Notes: a model not told the origin generated them from the letters alone. Shown: positions 29,795 through 41,352, numbered from the stretch's first letter. The stretch: DNA of 53,803 nt from Gamarada debralockiae (GCA_002803225.1 NXFV01001355.1:1-53803); one strand, 5' to 3'. Numbers and translations: made by a program.

Positions 29795-30571
29795 AAAAAC
29801 AAAGTTAGCGTATGTACTGCCAAAGTTTAATAGATTCGATAAAAGTTTGAAACTATAGTGTCTCGAAGTCGACGTACGTATCTTACCCAGTTGTCGAAAG
29901 GGATCTTCCACTGGACCACTGGGTGCTTCTGTGACAATCTCAATTCTTGGAATAACGAAATAGACTGGAAGCCCACGCTTCCTGTAGAAAAAACAATAGT
30001 TTTACACAATCTAAACAATTCAAAACCCAATTTTTCCGTAACCAACTACAACTATCCAGGTTACACCATCCCGGTACGTGACGTCCACTTCAACCTAAAG
30101 TCCAACGCAACAACGGCAGTAGAACGGCCAAGGCATATAGAAACAAAACAAATAGAAATAGAACAATGCATTCCTGTCAAGCCATGATCACTTGATCTGG
30201 CGAATTTAGATACCATCTGGCCAGCTTGAGGCCGAGTTTAAAGCTCAAAAATCATGGTTGTACAAATGTCATCTGCTTCGTAGACTTGGACTCCCATAGC
30301 TTAGAAGCATGAGCTAAAATTCGGGCTCTATTGTCTTCTTGCATGCTTGACGTCCCAAGTGAGAAGATTAGTAGAGCAAAAGAAGTTGTGGTCAAAAGGA
30401 TACGATTTTCGCTGGAAATTCAGGAGTAGGTGTGTGCACGTGACTATAGTCGGCAAAGCCCGCTTCAGCGCGGACCATTTTCTACCTCTCGGTGACTCTG
30501 GATTTACAAGCACCACTTTTCAGATTGGTGGGTTCCCGGTAACCTACTCATACAACATTCCTCTAGACACA
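29795..30571. other. Intergenic between the giant gene and lipoyl synthase
   Basis: No gene is visible. The right half is the LIP5 promoter. An in-frame ATG at 30347 would add 75 residues to lipoyl synthase but lacks mitochondrial presequence character, so I assign the span to the 5' UTR or promoter. Confidence 0.5.
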
Positions 30572-31844
30572 ATGTCAACGACAGCAAGTAGGCTCAGGTG
30601 TCTGAACGCACCTCCACTGCGCCAAGTATCACGAAACTTTCTCTCCGCATCCTCAACTTCAAGATCCTTTGCCTCCGAAGCCTCAACCCCAGAGCCAGCT
30701 CCCCGAAGACGACCAACATACTTCAAAGACAAACTCAACACCGTCCCCTCCTTCTCCGAGTTTGTTGGTCTCCAAGAACAACCTCTATCAAACGAAGATG
30801 CACTCGAATTGCGAACAGCGATGGTCGGGCCCGCCGGGAAAAAGAAGCAGATTACACGACTACCTGAATGGTTGAAGACTCCTATCCCCGACAACTCGAA
30901 TTACAAGAAGATTAAGAAAGATTTGAGAGGGCTGAATCTACATACTGTGTGTGAGGAGGCGAGATGTCCGAATATTTCGGATTGTTGGGGTGGAAGCGAT
31001 AAGAGTGCTGCAACGGCGACGATTATGCTGATGGGCGACACATGCACGAGAGGATGCCGGTTCTGCAGTGTCAAGACTTCGAAGGCGCCTCCGCCACTAG
31101 ATCCTCATGAGCCAGAACATACTGCGGAGGCATTGTCACGATGGGGTTTGGGATACGTGGTTTTGACGTCGGTGGATAGAGATGATCTTGTGGATGGTGG
31201 CGCGAGACATTTCACGGAGACGATCATGAAAATCAAACAGAAGAAGCCAGAGATGTTGGTTGAAGCTCTCACGGGAGATTATGCTGGGGATTTGGAGATG
31301 GTGGGCATGGTGGCGAGGAGTGGGTTAGATGTCTATGCGCATAACATGGAGACCGTGGAGGAATTGACCCCAATGGTACGAGATAGACGGGCAAAGTACA
31401 GGCAGAGTTTGAAGGTGTTGAATGCTGCGAAGGAGGCGGTTCCATCGTTGATCACCAAGACCAGCATTATGCTGGGATTGGGAGAAACGGAGGAGCAGCT
31501 ATGGCGGACTTTGAAGGGTATGTCGAATTTTCCAAAAGATGCACAGCCGTACTGATAATTGACCAACAGACCTCCGCGAAGTCAATGTCGATGTTGTGAC
31601 ATTCGGCCAATATATGCGGCCCACGAAACGCCACATGAAGGTCGAGGAATACATCACACCCGAGACCTTCGAGTTATGGCGACAACGGGCACTCGATCTC
31701 GGATTTCTATACTGTGCTAGTGGCCCTCTAGTGAGAAGCTCGTATAAGGCTGGTGAGGCATTCATCGAGAACGTGCTGAAGAAGAGGAAGGGCGTGACAA
31801 TTCTTGCGGATGAAGCAATAGGGATGCAGAAGGCAATTGTATAA
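30572..31844 (+). CDS. LIP5: Lipoyl synthase, mitochondrial (radical SAM)
   Basis: Model: join(30572-31517, 31570-31844), 406 aa, with one 52-nt intron (GTATGT...CAG). The start at 30572 gives an Arg/Ser-rich mitochondrial presequence ([20 protein letters not shown]). The auxiliary 4Fe-4S ligands are C127, C132 and C138 ([12 protein letters not shown]). The radical-SAM cluster is C158, C162 and C165 (CTRGCRFC). [13 protein letters not shown] and the terminal RSSYKAGE, whose Ser ligates the auxiliary cluster, are present. The enzyme inserts two sulfur atoms into octanoyl groups on lipoyl-dependent enzymes in the matrix. It is a conserved housekeeping gene that marks the right border of the repeat-associated island. 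Confidence 0.95.
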
Positions 31845-32407
31845 TGGGAAGACATGGTACGGTCTTGAACCTCAACGTTCAATCTGGGTGGACCATGGCG
31901 TTCAGATGTGGCATTGCAGGCGTTCTCACCGGTAGAGCTAGAGGGATTACTTGGTACAGCAAAGACTACAAATGTAGATTGAACGCAGATGAGTGATCGT
32001 TCCTAAATCCAAACTGCCCACCCTGTATCAGTATTTGTTGTCACTATCTCCTTTCATCGCATTAATGCAACACGATTGGATGTTTCCTCCTTGCTTCCAA
32101 GACAAGAATGGAATCTCAGGCAACGTCGATCAGAAGATAGCTTTCCGTCAGGTGATTTGGTGAACGGGTGGCGTTTCTGCCTCAACTAGCGCGACTTCCC
32201 CCCACCTCCACTTCCAAATATTCCACTTCCTTAAATACTCGACAACGTCTTTGATTTTTCTCCAACTCGCATCAACTGCAACCCAGCTGTTTCGACAGCT
32301 TCGTAAAACCCTGCACCATTTGAATCCCTCGTCCATCCTCACGCATTGTCCCTTGACTGGTCGTTCCTCACTCTCCAAAACTCTCGTCCGTACCCCGCAT
32401 CAACACG
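31845..32407. other. Intergenic, promoter of the SAP-RING gene
   Basis: No gene or repeat is recognised. The last ~150 bp are pyrimidine-rich, as in many fungal promoters. Confidence 0.5.
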
Positions 32408-33936
32408 ATGGCGCCCAAGCGCAAAGCCGTTGAGGCCGACCAAGCCGACCAAGCCAGCCAAGATCAAGCCAATTGGACTTCGTACACAGTCGCTCAACTC
32501 AAGGCCGAACTCACGACTCGTGGTCTCCCCCTTGCTGGAAAGAAGGCCGATCTCGTTGCTCGCCTTGAAGCCAATGACAGCAGTGAAGCTGTTGCAACCG
32601 CTCAAGTCGAACAAGGAAACGAAGACGAAGAACAAGTTGATTGGAAGTCATACACGGTACCTGAACTCAAGGACGAACTCAAATCTCGAGGCCTCCTCTG
32701 TACTGGCAAGAAAGCCAATCTCGTCGCCCGTCTCGAAGCCCACGACAATGGCGAAGCTGTCGATACCGCTCCACCTCCGAAGCGTACCAAGAAGGCCGAT
32801 GCGGCTCCTCCTGCTCATAGCCACAGTGAAGCTGCCGCTCCAGCTCAAGCCCCAGTCCCAAAGGCTAAGGCGAAGAAGAAGGCCCTTGGCAGTGACCTCG
32901 AGTTTGATGGCCCACTTGCCGCTGATATCATCGTTCACAAGCATATGAATCGCGAGGCTGGAGAGCGACGTCAGCGAGACTTTATCCCTGCTCCGGATGA
33001 CAAATTCAAGGCCACCTCCTGGAGAATCCGTAATGAGCGTATGTTCATGTTGGACAGACAAATGGGTCAAGACCGAAAGGGCCAAGTTTGCCAAAAGTTT
33101 GACATTGCAGGTAGCACTGGTAACATCTACAATGTTACTATTGGTCGGAGCCCTAACTGTACCTGTATGGATGCTGTAGGTAAGCTCCCAGAGCTTTCAA
33201 AGTTTCTACTAACAGTCAACCAGAGGATGCGTGGCCAGAAGTGTAAGCACATCAATTGTAAGCTATTCTATGACCACTACTGTTTTATCCAGCGCTAATT
33301 CTAGATCAGATGCACTCATCATCATCCTTAAGGCTCCGGTCCATCTTCAATACCAGCTCGCCTTTCTGTCTGATGAGCTCGACTCCATCTTCGCCAAAGC
33401 CCCCGTCACCCGCGCTCCCGAACTCGAACACGATCACGATGAGTCCGACGAATCTATCTACAATGGTACTCGTAAGCCCGTCGAAGGCGAATGCCCAATC
33501 TGCGTCTTTGACATGGAGCCTGGAGAGGAGCTGGTCTGGTGCAAGGCTGCTTGTGGTCAGAACTTTCATAAGGTATGCTTTGAGCAGTGGAAAATTAGCA
33601 AACGTGGTGGTCGCGTCACTTGCGTATACTGTAAGTCTAATTCACGGAGCACTATGTTCTCCTGTGAATGTCTCGCGAGTTTTGAACTCTCTAGACATGG
33701 GAGAGTAGACGACTCGTGAGACATTCTCGCAAGTCCAAATTCTACCTTATTGGGCAATACTGACTCCGAGACTTCGACGTTTAGGTCGCTCCGAGTGGCA
33801 GGAAGCCAGTCCGAAGAAGCCAGCTCCCGGTAGCCTCGCTAGCCTTAAAGACACTGCTCCTAAGATTGGTTCCTACAAGAACATCGGTCATCATCCAATG
33901 TATCAGCAGCAGGCGGAGGAGCAGCGTTATGAGTAG
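32408..33936 (+). CDS. SAP-SAP-SWIM-RING zinc-finger protein, probable E3 ligase
   Basis: Model: join(32408-33175, 33224-33257, 33310-33630, 33785-33936), 424 aa. Two SAP DNA-binding motifs occur in tandem: YTVAQLKAELTTRGLPLAGKK at about 27-47 and YTVPELKDELKSRGLLCTGKK at about 81-101. A basic Ala/Pro/Lys linker follows (KAKAKKKA). A SWIM zinc finger is completed across intron 1 (CTCMDARMRGQKCKH). A RING finger follows (CPICVFDMEPGEELVWC, CGQNFHKVCFEQW, CVYC) whose last Cys codons span intron 3. Two intron ends were chosen because they restore SWIM and RING spacing. SWIM-RING proteins are generally ubiquitin ligases, and the SAP pair suggests chromatin or DNA tethering. The third intron is unusually long (154 nt) and holds a hairpin. 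Confidence 0.85.
33664..33727. repeat. Inverted repeat inside intron 3 of the SAP-RING gene
   Basis: GAATGTCTCGCGAG (about 33665-33678) and CTCGTGAGACATTC (33714-33727) pair over 13 of 14 positions with a 35-nt loop. It could fold in the pre-mRNA and bring the splice sites of the 154-nt intron closer. Confidence 0.6.
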
Positions 33937-36415
33937 CTTCTTTCTGCCGGGGCTCTGGACTTTCACGCAGATAATAGCGGGCGTTGATTGTTCATTTACA
34001 ATGAACGATTAAGGTGTGGGCTTTCGATTATGAATACTTCGTTTGCCGACGAGAGTTGTTTGGTCTCTTCATCAATTGCATTACTTAGTACTGGTAAGTG
34101 GAGTTGGGGACTGCTTAATTTGAGGATTGATACTGGCTGGTGTTTGTTTCATTTGTAGGGAGAGGATATACCCATTTGCTTCCGCTGATACATTCGGCTG
34201 GCGTTTGTTGTTGCGCGGGTTAGGAACTAAAACGTCTCTCACCCACCCCCTTTCAATTGCTCAAACCATCTGAAGTCATCTGTTATAGTCAGGTAATGCC
34301 TTTCTTTCTTATCCTGCAAAAGAAACGTTCGGAATCGCTCTATAGCAGGTCAGCGACCTAGTAAATAAGAGTTCTTGACAGTGATTCATTGATTCCAACT
34401 CTAGCGCTTTCATTCACTTCAACAAGTCAATACTATCAACATATGTGTACCTCCGTACTATTACTATATCCATGCAGTCCAGAGACAAGAAGGTACCACG
34501 GCCTGTTCGCCAAACCCAAAGGTACATACATTCCATTCGAATACTCTGCTATTTTGCTTTCTCACGAACAATGAATCAAAGAACATCACCTCAACCAAAA
34601 AATCATTCGCCATGCTTTCCAAATCCTCTTCTCGATCCTCCTCTCGTTCATCTGCTCTTCCTGCCAGCCTTGTCAGCAACTCGGTCGAAAAGCGCAATAA
34701 ATACTTTCTCACTGCATGCACTGCTTGAGCGCCGATATTTGTAAATATCGCTACGAAACTTACTGCGACTCTAAGGGCAAGATGCAATTGCAGGCCACCC
34801 ATGCCCAGGCTCAAGGCTCATGCTCCTGAGCCCAACGTTTTTGCTATTGTGGTAACATCACTCGGACCACGCCCAATACCGATCCAAGACGCCGTTGAGG
34901 TCATTGAGCTGGGCAAGAGAGCAAAGTCAGAGAAGGAGCTGGCGAAGATGGCTCCAAAGAGAGGAAATAGAAGAATAGCGCCGACCCTGAGAAGCTGGCT
35001 GGCTCCGACGAGACTATGGAGGAAGAAGGTTGGAAAGGAGTTGGCAGCCTATAAGGAAACTGTTGACGAGGTCACGAACTTCTGCTCCAACTCCAGACTC
35101 GCGTCCATCATGCCTAAGAATAAGCTCCCAAACAAGAAGCCCCAAGCCCGAAGAACTCGAACTTGAAGTCACTCTCCTCAATTTCCCACAACCAAAGCCT
35201 ACCTCCCTCGAAGCATACCTCCTCACCTTGGTTCGCAACCTACATGACGCCCAAGGTGGTCATGCAATCTTTGGTCCCCCCAAACGAAGTTTCATCAAGC
35301 TCCCCTACAAAGCCGCACGAAGCAACGGACAATGTTGGATCAAAGTCATGAAGAAAACTTCATGATGGGTGTCAGATCAAATGGGAGATTCTTGGGAGAT
35401 GGATGGTTGCTGGCTCAGCAACAAGAACCAGCTGCAGATCACTGCACCAACTGGCCCCAACAGTGTCGAAGAGTTTGCCGCGATCAGTGTTACTCGACTT
35501 CTTACCTTCTTCGTCAATCCCTCAGCCGAGAATTGGCTTTCCTCAACTCCGACAAGCCAACCAAGTCTCCGTTCGACCATCGATGCCACGGGGGCTTTCC
35601 GGATAATGACGCGAAGAACATTGGATGTTTGAATGCCGCTGGACATCGTGGATTCCCGACCAAGGCCGAGAACGAGGGACGGAAGGAGTGCAAGGGTCGA
35701 GCGTTGTTTTTTTGCTCGGGGCATGGAGCAAGTGGCAAATGTATTTATACTCACCATTCTGGAGAGTTGCAGCCGTGCAGGATGATCGAGGACCATGTAC
35801 CGCGCTGCCAGCATGAGAGGAAGTGTTTCTGATTTTCTTGTTTGGGTTCAAGCTTCGGGTAATAATTTTAACCTCTGAATGAATTCAACTTTCCCCGGAA
35901 GATCATACCGCTCCTTGAACAATGTCAAGGAGCCTCTACTTCGGCTTTTGGACCTTAGTAGTAGGGCATAGTTCCCTGTGGGATTAGCACGTACCTTAAG
36001 CTTTTTCAATAAAAGCCTACCGCTTTGCGAGCGTTGCGACGGTCCAGCGCTACCTGGACTCGCCACAGAATCGGCCAACTACCCGAAGGCCTCTGGCATC
36101 CTCTGTACCAGCTGGTATCGCAACTACCAAAATCTTTCGATCCTCATGCCCAAAATAGGAGGTTTTTCTACATGAGTTAAGGTAATTACTAGTGGTCAAA
36201 ATGCCACTTTTCTAGGCCCAGACGTAAATCGAGTTTAACCTGTGAGTTTCCCCGTGTTGAGTCAAATTAAGCCGCAGGCTCCCATTATTAATCCTCATCA
36301 GATTTCTCTAATGACTGGACTTATCTTAGGCTCAAAACCTCACAAAAATATATTCTTTAAGCGTCCCCATAATGCCCCATTGTCATTAGGAGTCGAGAGA
36401 GTGACTTGCTTTCTT
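33937..36415. other. 2.5 kb without a convincing gene
   Basis: Apart from the doubtful coding remnant at 34800-35832 described separately, nothing recognisable is present. The part from 35.85 to 36.4 kb is the 3' flank of the endonuclease-like gene. Confidence 0.4.
34801..35832 (+). pseudogene. Possible decayed gene, unknown family
   Basis: Three overlapping plus-strand frames hand over to one another. 34801-35163 reads VFAIVVTSLGPRPIPIQDAV and a basic stretch. The next frame reads EELELEVTLLNFPQPKPTSL and GQCWIKVMKK, then a TGA at 35363, then SWEMDGCWLSNKN. The last frame ends in a Cys-rich tail (GRALFFCSGHGASGKC, CQHERKCF) closing at 35832. The text looks protein-like, but stops and frame changes without good splice sites suggest decay. 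No family was recognised. It could also be chance. Confidence 0.3.
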
Positions 36416-37315
36416 TCATTGATTGCTACGGCCAGTTCGAAGAACAGGACCGCGCGGTGACATATCTACCCACTGACCTGCCGTGCCCGGTGCTAGTCTA
36501 CGCGAAGGTAGAATACAATGAACTCTCGCCCCATAACCCCAATGAGTGCATGGATTGATAGTAGAGCCATCCGCTGCCACAATAACAAAGGATCTATGAC
36601 ATGAATTCCGCAACTTATTCTCCGCCTCTGACTCCACTAACAAATGCTCGGGCCGGAAGCACGCTGGATTGTGACATAAATGCGACACCTTAGCATATTT
36701 GTTAGCCTAATATTAATTGTGAACAGATGTACGCACATGATAATCCCCATGTGTTGTAAGAAGCAGCTTTTCCCCATGACCAGCAGCTACAATCCCCATC
36801 TGATGACAATACGGCTGAACTGTGAAGTTTTGGCGCGGATTGCTTCCAGGCACTTGAGTACCTCGCATGTTCATCTTAACGTAGCCATTCCTATGTGAAG
36901 CAACATTTCCCGACACCCAACAACCGAGTTCCGAAGCGTTGCAGATTAGAACATTTCGTTGTCTTCGAATAAAGTCGAGCGCCCAAGCTGGATCAAGGTT
37001 GTATATTTCTTCGACCGTGTCGCTAGCACCTTGTACACATAGGGCCTCATTTTGAAGCGCTTGCATAACAGTTTGACGAACCACTTTAACAGAATTACTA
37101 GTATTCGGGCGAGGTGGCGGAATAATCGGGGCGGCAGGTTGAAGCTGAGAGAGTTGTTGTCGTAGGTTTGTAATAGTAGTGTCCTGATCGTTTAACGAAT
37201 TTCGGACATCACGCCAGAAGGTTGTTAAGGTCGATCTCGTATCATGATTCAGTTGTAGAAGAAGGCGCCGGAATGCATCGAGATGCTGCGTAGCCGTCCC
37301 CGCTGGTTCAGACAT
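36416..37315 (-). CDS. Nuclear gene with zinc-binding loop of His-Me (HNH-like) homing endonucleases
   Basis: Model: complement of join(36416-36688, 36737-37315), 283 aa, with one 48-nt intron (GTGCGT, branch GCTAAC, AAG). The N-terminal 100 residues are a helical, Gln-rich region (LNDQDTTITNLRQQLSQLQ) followed by a Pro linker. The C-terminal part has QPYCHQMGIVAAGHGEKLLL, and across the intron VSHLCHNPACFRPEHLLVES, the Cys/His zinc loop of the I-PpoI-type His-Me finger family. Many such intron-free-living copies occur in nuclear genomes of Leotiomycetes. Whether this one cuts DNA is unknown. The intron splits the H-x-C-H metal motif from its upstream half. Confidence 0.8.
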
Positions 37316-37756
37316 GACTTCGGTTTTTAACGATGAAAAAAGAAAGAAGAAAAGGAAGGAAATAAAGTTGAACCTTCCTATACAGACTTACCTACAATAC
37401 CAGTGAATAACAATAGGGTTGCGTTTAACTTGATATTGATTTAGAGGTGGGTGCCCAGACGTCCTTCATTCTTTGGTTCGAGCGCCATGGTATAAAGAGC
37501 TCACGAATAGTGTTGCTCTTCTTCGATCTCTTCCCCGTCTCTTCCCAGATCTTCAGAGAGGCATGGCTGCTTCTAGCCAGAATGCCTTTGGCTTTTCTCT
37601 TCGATCCATCGCTCGCCCGTGGCTTGGCTGCCCTTCAGGACCACCTCTTTGATTCAAAGTGCCTATTGTCGTGCTTCCACAGCAGCTCATAGCTTATCCA
37701 CAGATACCTCAGTCAGATATTGTGCTTTGAATAGCTCATCCCAAAGTCCTATTACT
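37316..37756. other. Intergenic between the endonuclease-like gene and POP7
   Basis: It contains the promoter of the endonuclease-like gene (minus) and the 3' flank of POP7. No other feature is seen. Confidence 0.5.
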
Positions 37757-38358
37757 TCACCGCAGCGAAATCCCCACCTCCAGCATACTCGTCCTCCGAA
37801 CCTGACTTCCTTCCTCGTCATCCCCCTCCCCTTCCACACCCTCCTTCATCACAATATCGTCGACAGCACCCACACTTCCCGTTCTCACAACCACCTTCAC
37901 ATCTTCCTGTCCCTGAAAATGCACCACTAGACCCAGCAGCTTCTCGATCGCTTTCCCCGTGGCTTTCATTATGACTTCTTCTTCCCTCGGTGCCTTTCCC
38001 TTCCCATTTCCCTGGCCGGTGATGCCGCGTTCTATCTGCTTCAAGATGTCGCGTTCATTGCGAGCAGTGAACGTTATGGGACCAGCTGCGCGGGCTTCGA
38101 TGTGCGGGAGCAGTTTCCGGACGCGCTTGATGACAGCGACGAAGGGCGAGGAGGCGGATACGTAGACTATTTTCTGGGTTGAGGAGTTGCTGCGGGGAGG
38201 AGCAACTGGGGGGTGGAGGAGGGGTCGTTTTTGGATTCTTTGGTCTGCAACCAAGAGTTAGATGAGTCTGGGGAGGGAAGAAGGGGAGGTGTACTGTGTG
38301 AGAGTCGTGGGAGCTTGGGTATTTGCGGGGTCCGTTTCGTGGGGGCTTCTTTGACCAT
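37757..38358 (-). CDS. POP7: RNase P/MRP subunit Pop7 (Rpp20, Alba family)
   Basis: Model: complement of join(37757-38244, 38295-38358), 183 aa, with a 50-nt intron. The N-terminus MVKEAPTKRTPQIPKLPRL leads across the intron into QRIQKRPLLHPP. It is followed by the Alba core KIVYVSASSPFVAVIKRVRK, LLPHIEARAAGPITFTARN and KATGKAIEKLLGLVVHF, and a KVVVRTGSVGAVDD C-terminal strand. Pop7 pairs with Pop6 and binds the P3 arm of RNase P and RNase MRP RNAs. It is divergent from RAV2, with 199 bp between start codons, so they share a promoter region. Confidence 0.9.
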
Positions 38359-38557
38359 TGGGAATGGTTTGCGGAGAATATTGAGTAATTGTAGAGGCCT
38401 AAGTCTGAGAGGAAGTACTCCAAGCCTTGCTGTGGTGTTGACTGATGTTGGAGAAGTTGGAGAAATCCCACTACGGGTCTAGCCTAGCGCCAAATGCTGC
38501 ATATCAAGCTCCCCCACATTTTAACCTCCTCTCGCCCTTCAACAGCCCACCACAAAT

Positions 38558-39715
38558 ATGTCGACCTCCGTCTGGCCTGCTATAGCTGCAGACCAGTTGA
38601 GGAAAGAAGAAGAAGAATCTACGGTGCTTCCCTCTTCCCAGAGTCACACAAAGTCAAGCTCCTAATCGTCCCAGGCCCGCGAATTATCCTGGCTCCTCGA
38701 CTCCCTCCAAGAAACGCTCACATCACTAAAATCCGGGCTGGAAGAATGCTATGCATTATTGGCACCTATCGAACCGGGCTCTACGCTCGTGATGTCGAGC
38801 CCAAGGAGTGAGAGTATCAAAGGGCATATTACAAGGGTTGGGACGAGGATTGTTAAGGGTGTATGCTACTTTCACCCCTCTTGCGCCAGCTCCAGCTCCC
38901 CTTCCCAAGGTCTTTTCTTACTCCCATGGCATGAATTTGAGGACGGGATTCTAGATTTGCAAAAGAGATACTGATATCTTGATCTTTTAAAATAGTCACT
39001 CCACCTCCGCCTCAAAACACACCCCCCAACACACCTCCTTCTCTCCCCCGACCACCCACTGATCCTCTCACCCCTCTCCCAACTCCGCACCCTCCTCAAC
39101 GAATCGCTCGACTGCGTCGATATAACGCGCTGGACAGGCGACCGGCATTCCGCTCCTTTCATCTCCTCCCAACTACACCTCCTGCACAGCATAATCCTCG
39201 AAGCACTAGCTCTACTCAAAGGTCCCGCCCTCTTGTCTCCCACGAATCCCTCCAGACCAGCTACTCCCTCTCCACTGGCTTCGAGAAGCACCGACGCACA
39301 TCCTCCGGGCGCACCAGATATGAGTTGGCATGAGAATCCACCCGATCCAGAGACGTTCACGCCTCCTCTCCCACCAACGCTGTCTCTTGCACTTACATTG
39401 TCTGATATCTCTCTCATCCTTACGATCCGAACTCTAGAACCCGCTTCTCTGCAGCCCAACCTAGGGTCGAGATTCGCATATGCGATTGGAGCGCAGAGGA
39501 GGCTGGAACATGATGAGATGGATGATGTGTTTATGTATAGAGGGGAGGAAGTTAGGGTGAAGGAGAAGGTTAGGGTAGAGGGAAGTGCGGACCCGAGTTT
39601 GCTGAGCTTGGGTGCGAAGCTGGGAGCGTTGGAGAGGACGGTTGAAAGTGCTAGACTGGGACTAAAGATTGTAACGGGTGTGGGGTTGAGTGTGAAGGAG
39701 GCGGAGGGTGAGTGA
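38558..39715 (+). CDS. RAV2: RAVE complex subunit Rav2 / Rogdi leucine-zipper-like protein
   Basis: Model: join(38558-38623, 38675-38860, 38996-39715), 323 aa. Start MSTSVWPAIAADQLRKEEEE is followed by ARELSWLLDSLQETLTSLKS, GLEECYALLAPIEPGSTLV and GHITRVGTRIVKG. Exon 3 begins SLHLRLKTHPPTHLLLSPDH and contains DITRWTGDRHSAPFISSQLH and ISLILTIRTLEP. This matches the Rogdi/Rav2 family, which helps assemble V1 onto Vo of the vacuolar ATPase. Intron 1 (51 nt, GTGCTT...CAG) was placed to remove an in-frame TAA and is less certain than intron 2 (GTATGC...TAG). Confidence 0.85.
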
Positions 39716-40183
39716 AAAGGGACCGGGTAAGGATTGGAGTTGAAGATTGTATGTAAAGGAGCTTTTGTATTCTTGGGTGACTGTAAGGTATAATAGGTAT
39801 GATACTAGTATTGGAGAAGTGGTTGTTTGATTAAGATAGAATTGGGTCGTAGTATAGCAAGAAGAAGCTTGGGACGAATTTGATGACTTGATTTCAATAT
39901 ATTGGTTTTCTTTCAACGCCAATAAACTAGGCACAGCATTGCAGATAATCTGCCATGTGAAGTTACACAAAGAAACAAAGGGTGCTGTAGCAGATGCCTC
40001 AAATGACTAGTGGTAGTCACAGGCTCTGGTATAATGCCTATGTAAACCCAACCCTGACGGCGAAATAACTGTACACTTTCATTGATCCCAAGATCCCAAT
40101 CCAACCCCAACTGTCCTCCCTAAGCAAATCATTTCTTAGTCTCGCGTACTAATTGCTTCCGATTCAGTGACCCCATCCCCCAA
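39716..40183. other. Intergenic, convergent 3' flanks of RAV2 and the NIPSNAP gene
   Basis: AT-rich, with no gene recognised. It probably holds the two polyadenylation regions. Confidence 0.5.
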
Positions 40184-41352
40184 TCAACCAACAGGAGACC
40201 AAGGCATAGGAATCAAAACTCTACTCTTCATCGTCTGAATCAGTGGAACAGTCTTATGCACCGTGTCTCCCCACCCTTCTACACTCCAGCTCTGCTCTCT
40301 CCTAACCTTGCGTTCCTCCAAATCTGCAAACTGCCAAAGATGGTGCACAGTATTCAGCTCTCCAATCTGCACGAACCATGCTCCTACACCTTCCATGACC
40401 TCCTTTCTTGCCTTAAGACCTCGTCTCCAGTGCGTCTCCCATTCCAGCAGATTACCGGGGTGTAAGGTATAGGAGCGTAGTTCGAAGACTCCGCCGAGTT
40501 GGCGGGGAGGTGTGGTGGGCCAGAAGGAGAATTCTTGCATTAGGGAGGTGCGTTTGGAGGTTATGAGGGTCTTGAGCTTCGCGTCAAAGGCAGGGAATTC
40601 GGGGTGGTTAGCGATAGAGTGAAGGGAGTCGTGGTAGCCGTGATAGCGCTGGTATTCCCAGATATGGACTTGTGATGATCAGTAAAATGCCCGTAACTCG
40701 GTGATGAATGAATTGGAAAGAGCAGCATACCAAAAGTATCACAGTCTCCAACCTCAGTCCTCCAGCTGCCCACCAAATGCACCTTATTCTCTGGCATGCC
40801 CGCCATCCTCGGATACCAGTTCCCCACCAACTCCACATACTCATCCACCTTATCCGGCTTCACCTCATGGAACACAATTGAATGGACATACTTCCCCCTA
40901 GCTAGAACTTGCGAAAACGAGTGCTCGATCTCGCGGTCCATCTCCCTGCCCTCTTTCGTGCCATAGATGAGCGAGCTTAGCTTCCCGCCCTTCCTCGGGG
41001 GTTCTTCTTCGACGGTTTCTGTAGAAGCAGCGCTCTGTGAGCTAGTGCCTTTGCGAGTAGTACTGTTAGAAGGAGGTGCACTCGCATTGCTCGCATGTGG
41101 AGCAGTGGGAGCCATTTTGGAGGAGGGGGATGTTTGTTTTAACTGACTTGCTTCTGCTTTCTTCTTCGCCAGCTCTGCGAGACGCTCCCGGAACTCCTTC
41201 TGCTTGGCATCGAACGATGTCACTCCTTCGGGCGTGATGTCTGCTAATGCTGGAGATCGAAGGAGCGGGTTTGAGGTGCTGAGTGTGCGGAGGAAGGTGG
41301 ATGGCGTGCTGGTGAGTGAGCTGGAGCTCTTCACGAGGCGTCGGGCGAACAT
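40184..41352 (-). CDS. NIPSNAP-family mitochondrial protein
   Basis: Model: complement of join(40184-40668, 40731-41352), 368 aa, with one 62-nt intron. The start at 41352 gives a basic Ser/Arg presequence (MFARRLVKSSSSLTSTPSTF) typical of mitochondrial import. A longer in-frame start at 41607 lacks that character. A low-complexity Ser/Ala region follows. Two ferredoxin-like NIPSNAP repeats are visible: YVHSIVFHEVKPDKVDEYVEL...VGSWRTEVGDCDT then HIWEYQRYHGYHDSL; and FELRSYTLHPGNLLEWETHW...HHLWQFADLEERK. NIPSNAP proteins are matrix-facing mitochondrial proteins linked to vesicle or mitophagy signalling in animals. The fungal role is undefined. Confidence 0.87.

Noticed and set aside
29858..30187. 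109-codon frame between the giant gene and LIP5
   Set aside because: The composition is low in complexity and Asn-rich, without any recognisable feature. It is probably UTR or spacer.
30347..30571. 75-residue extension of lipoyl synthase
   Set aside because: It would bury the mitochondrial presequence. The ATG at 30572 gives a normal one.
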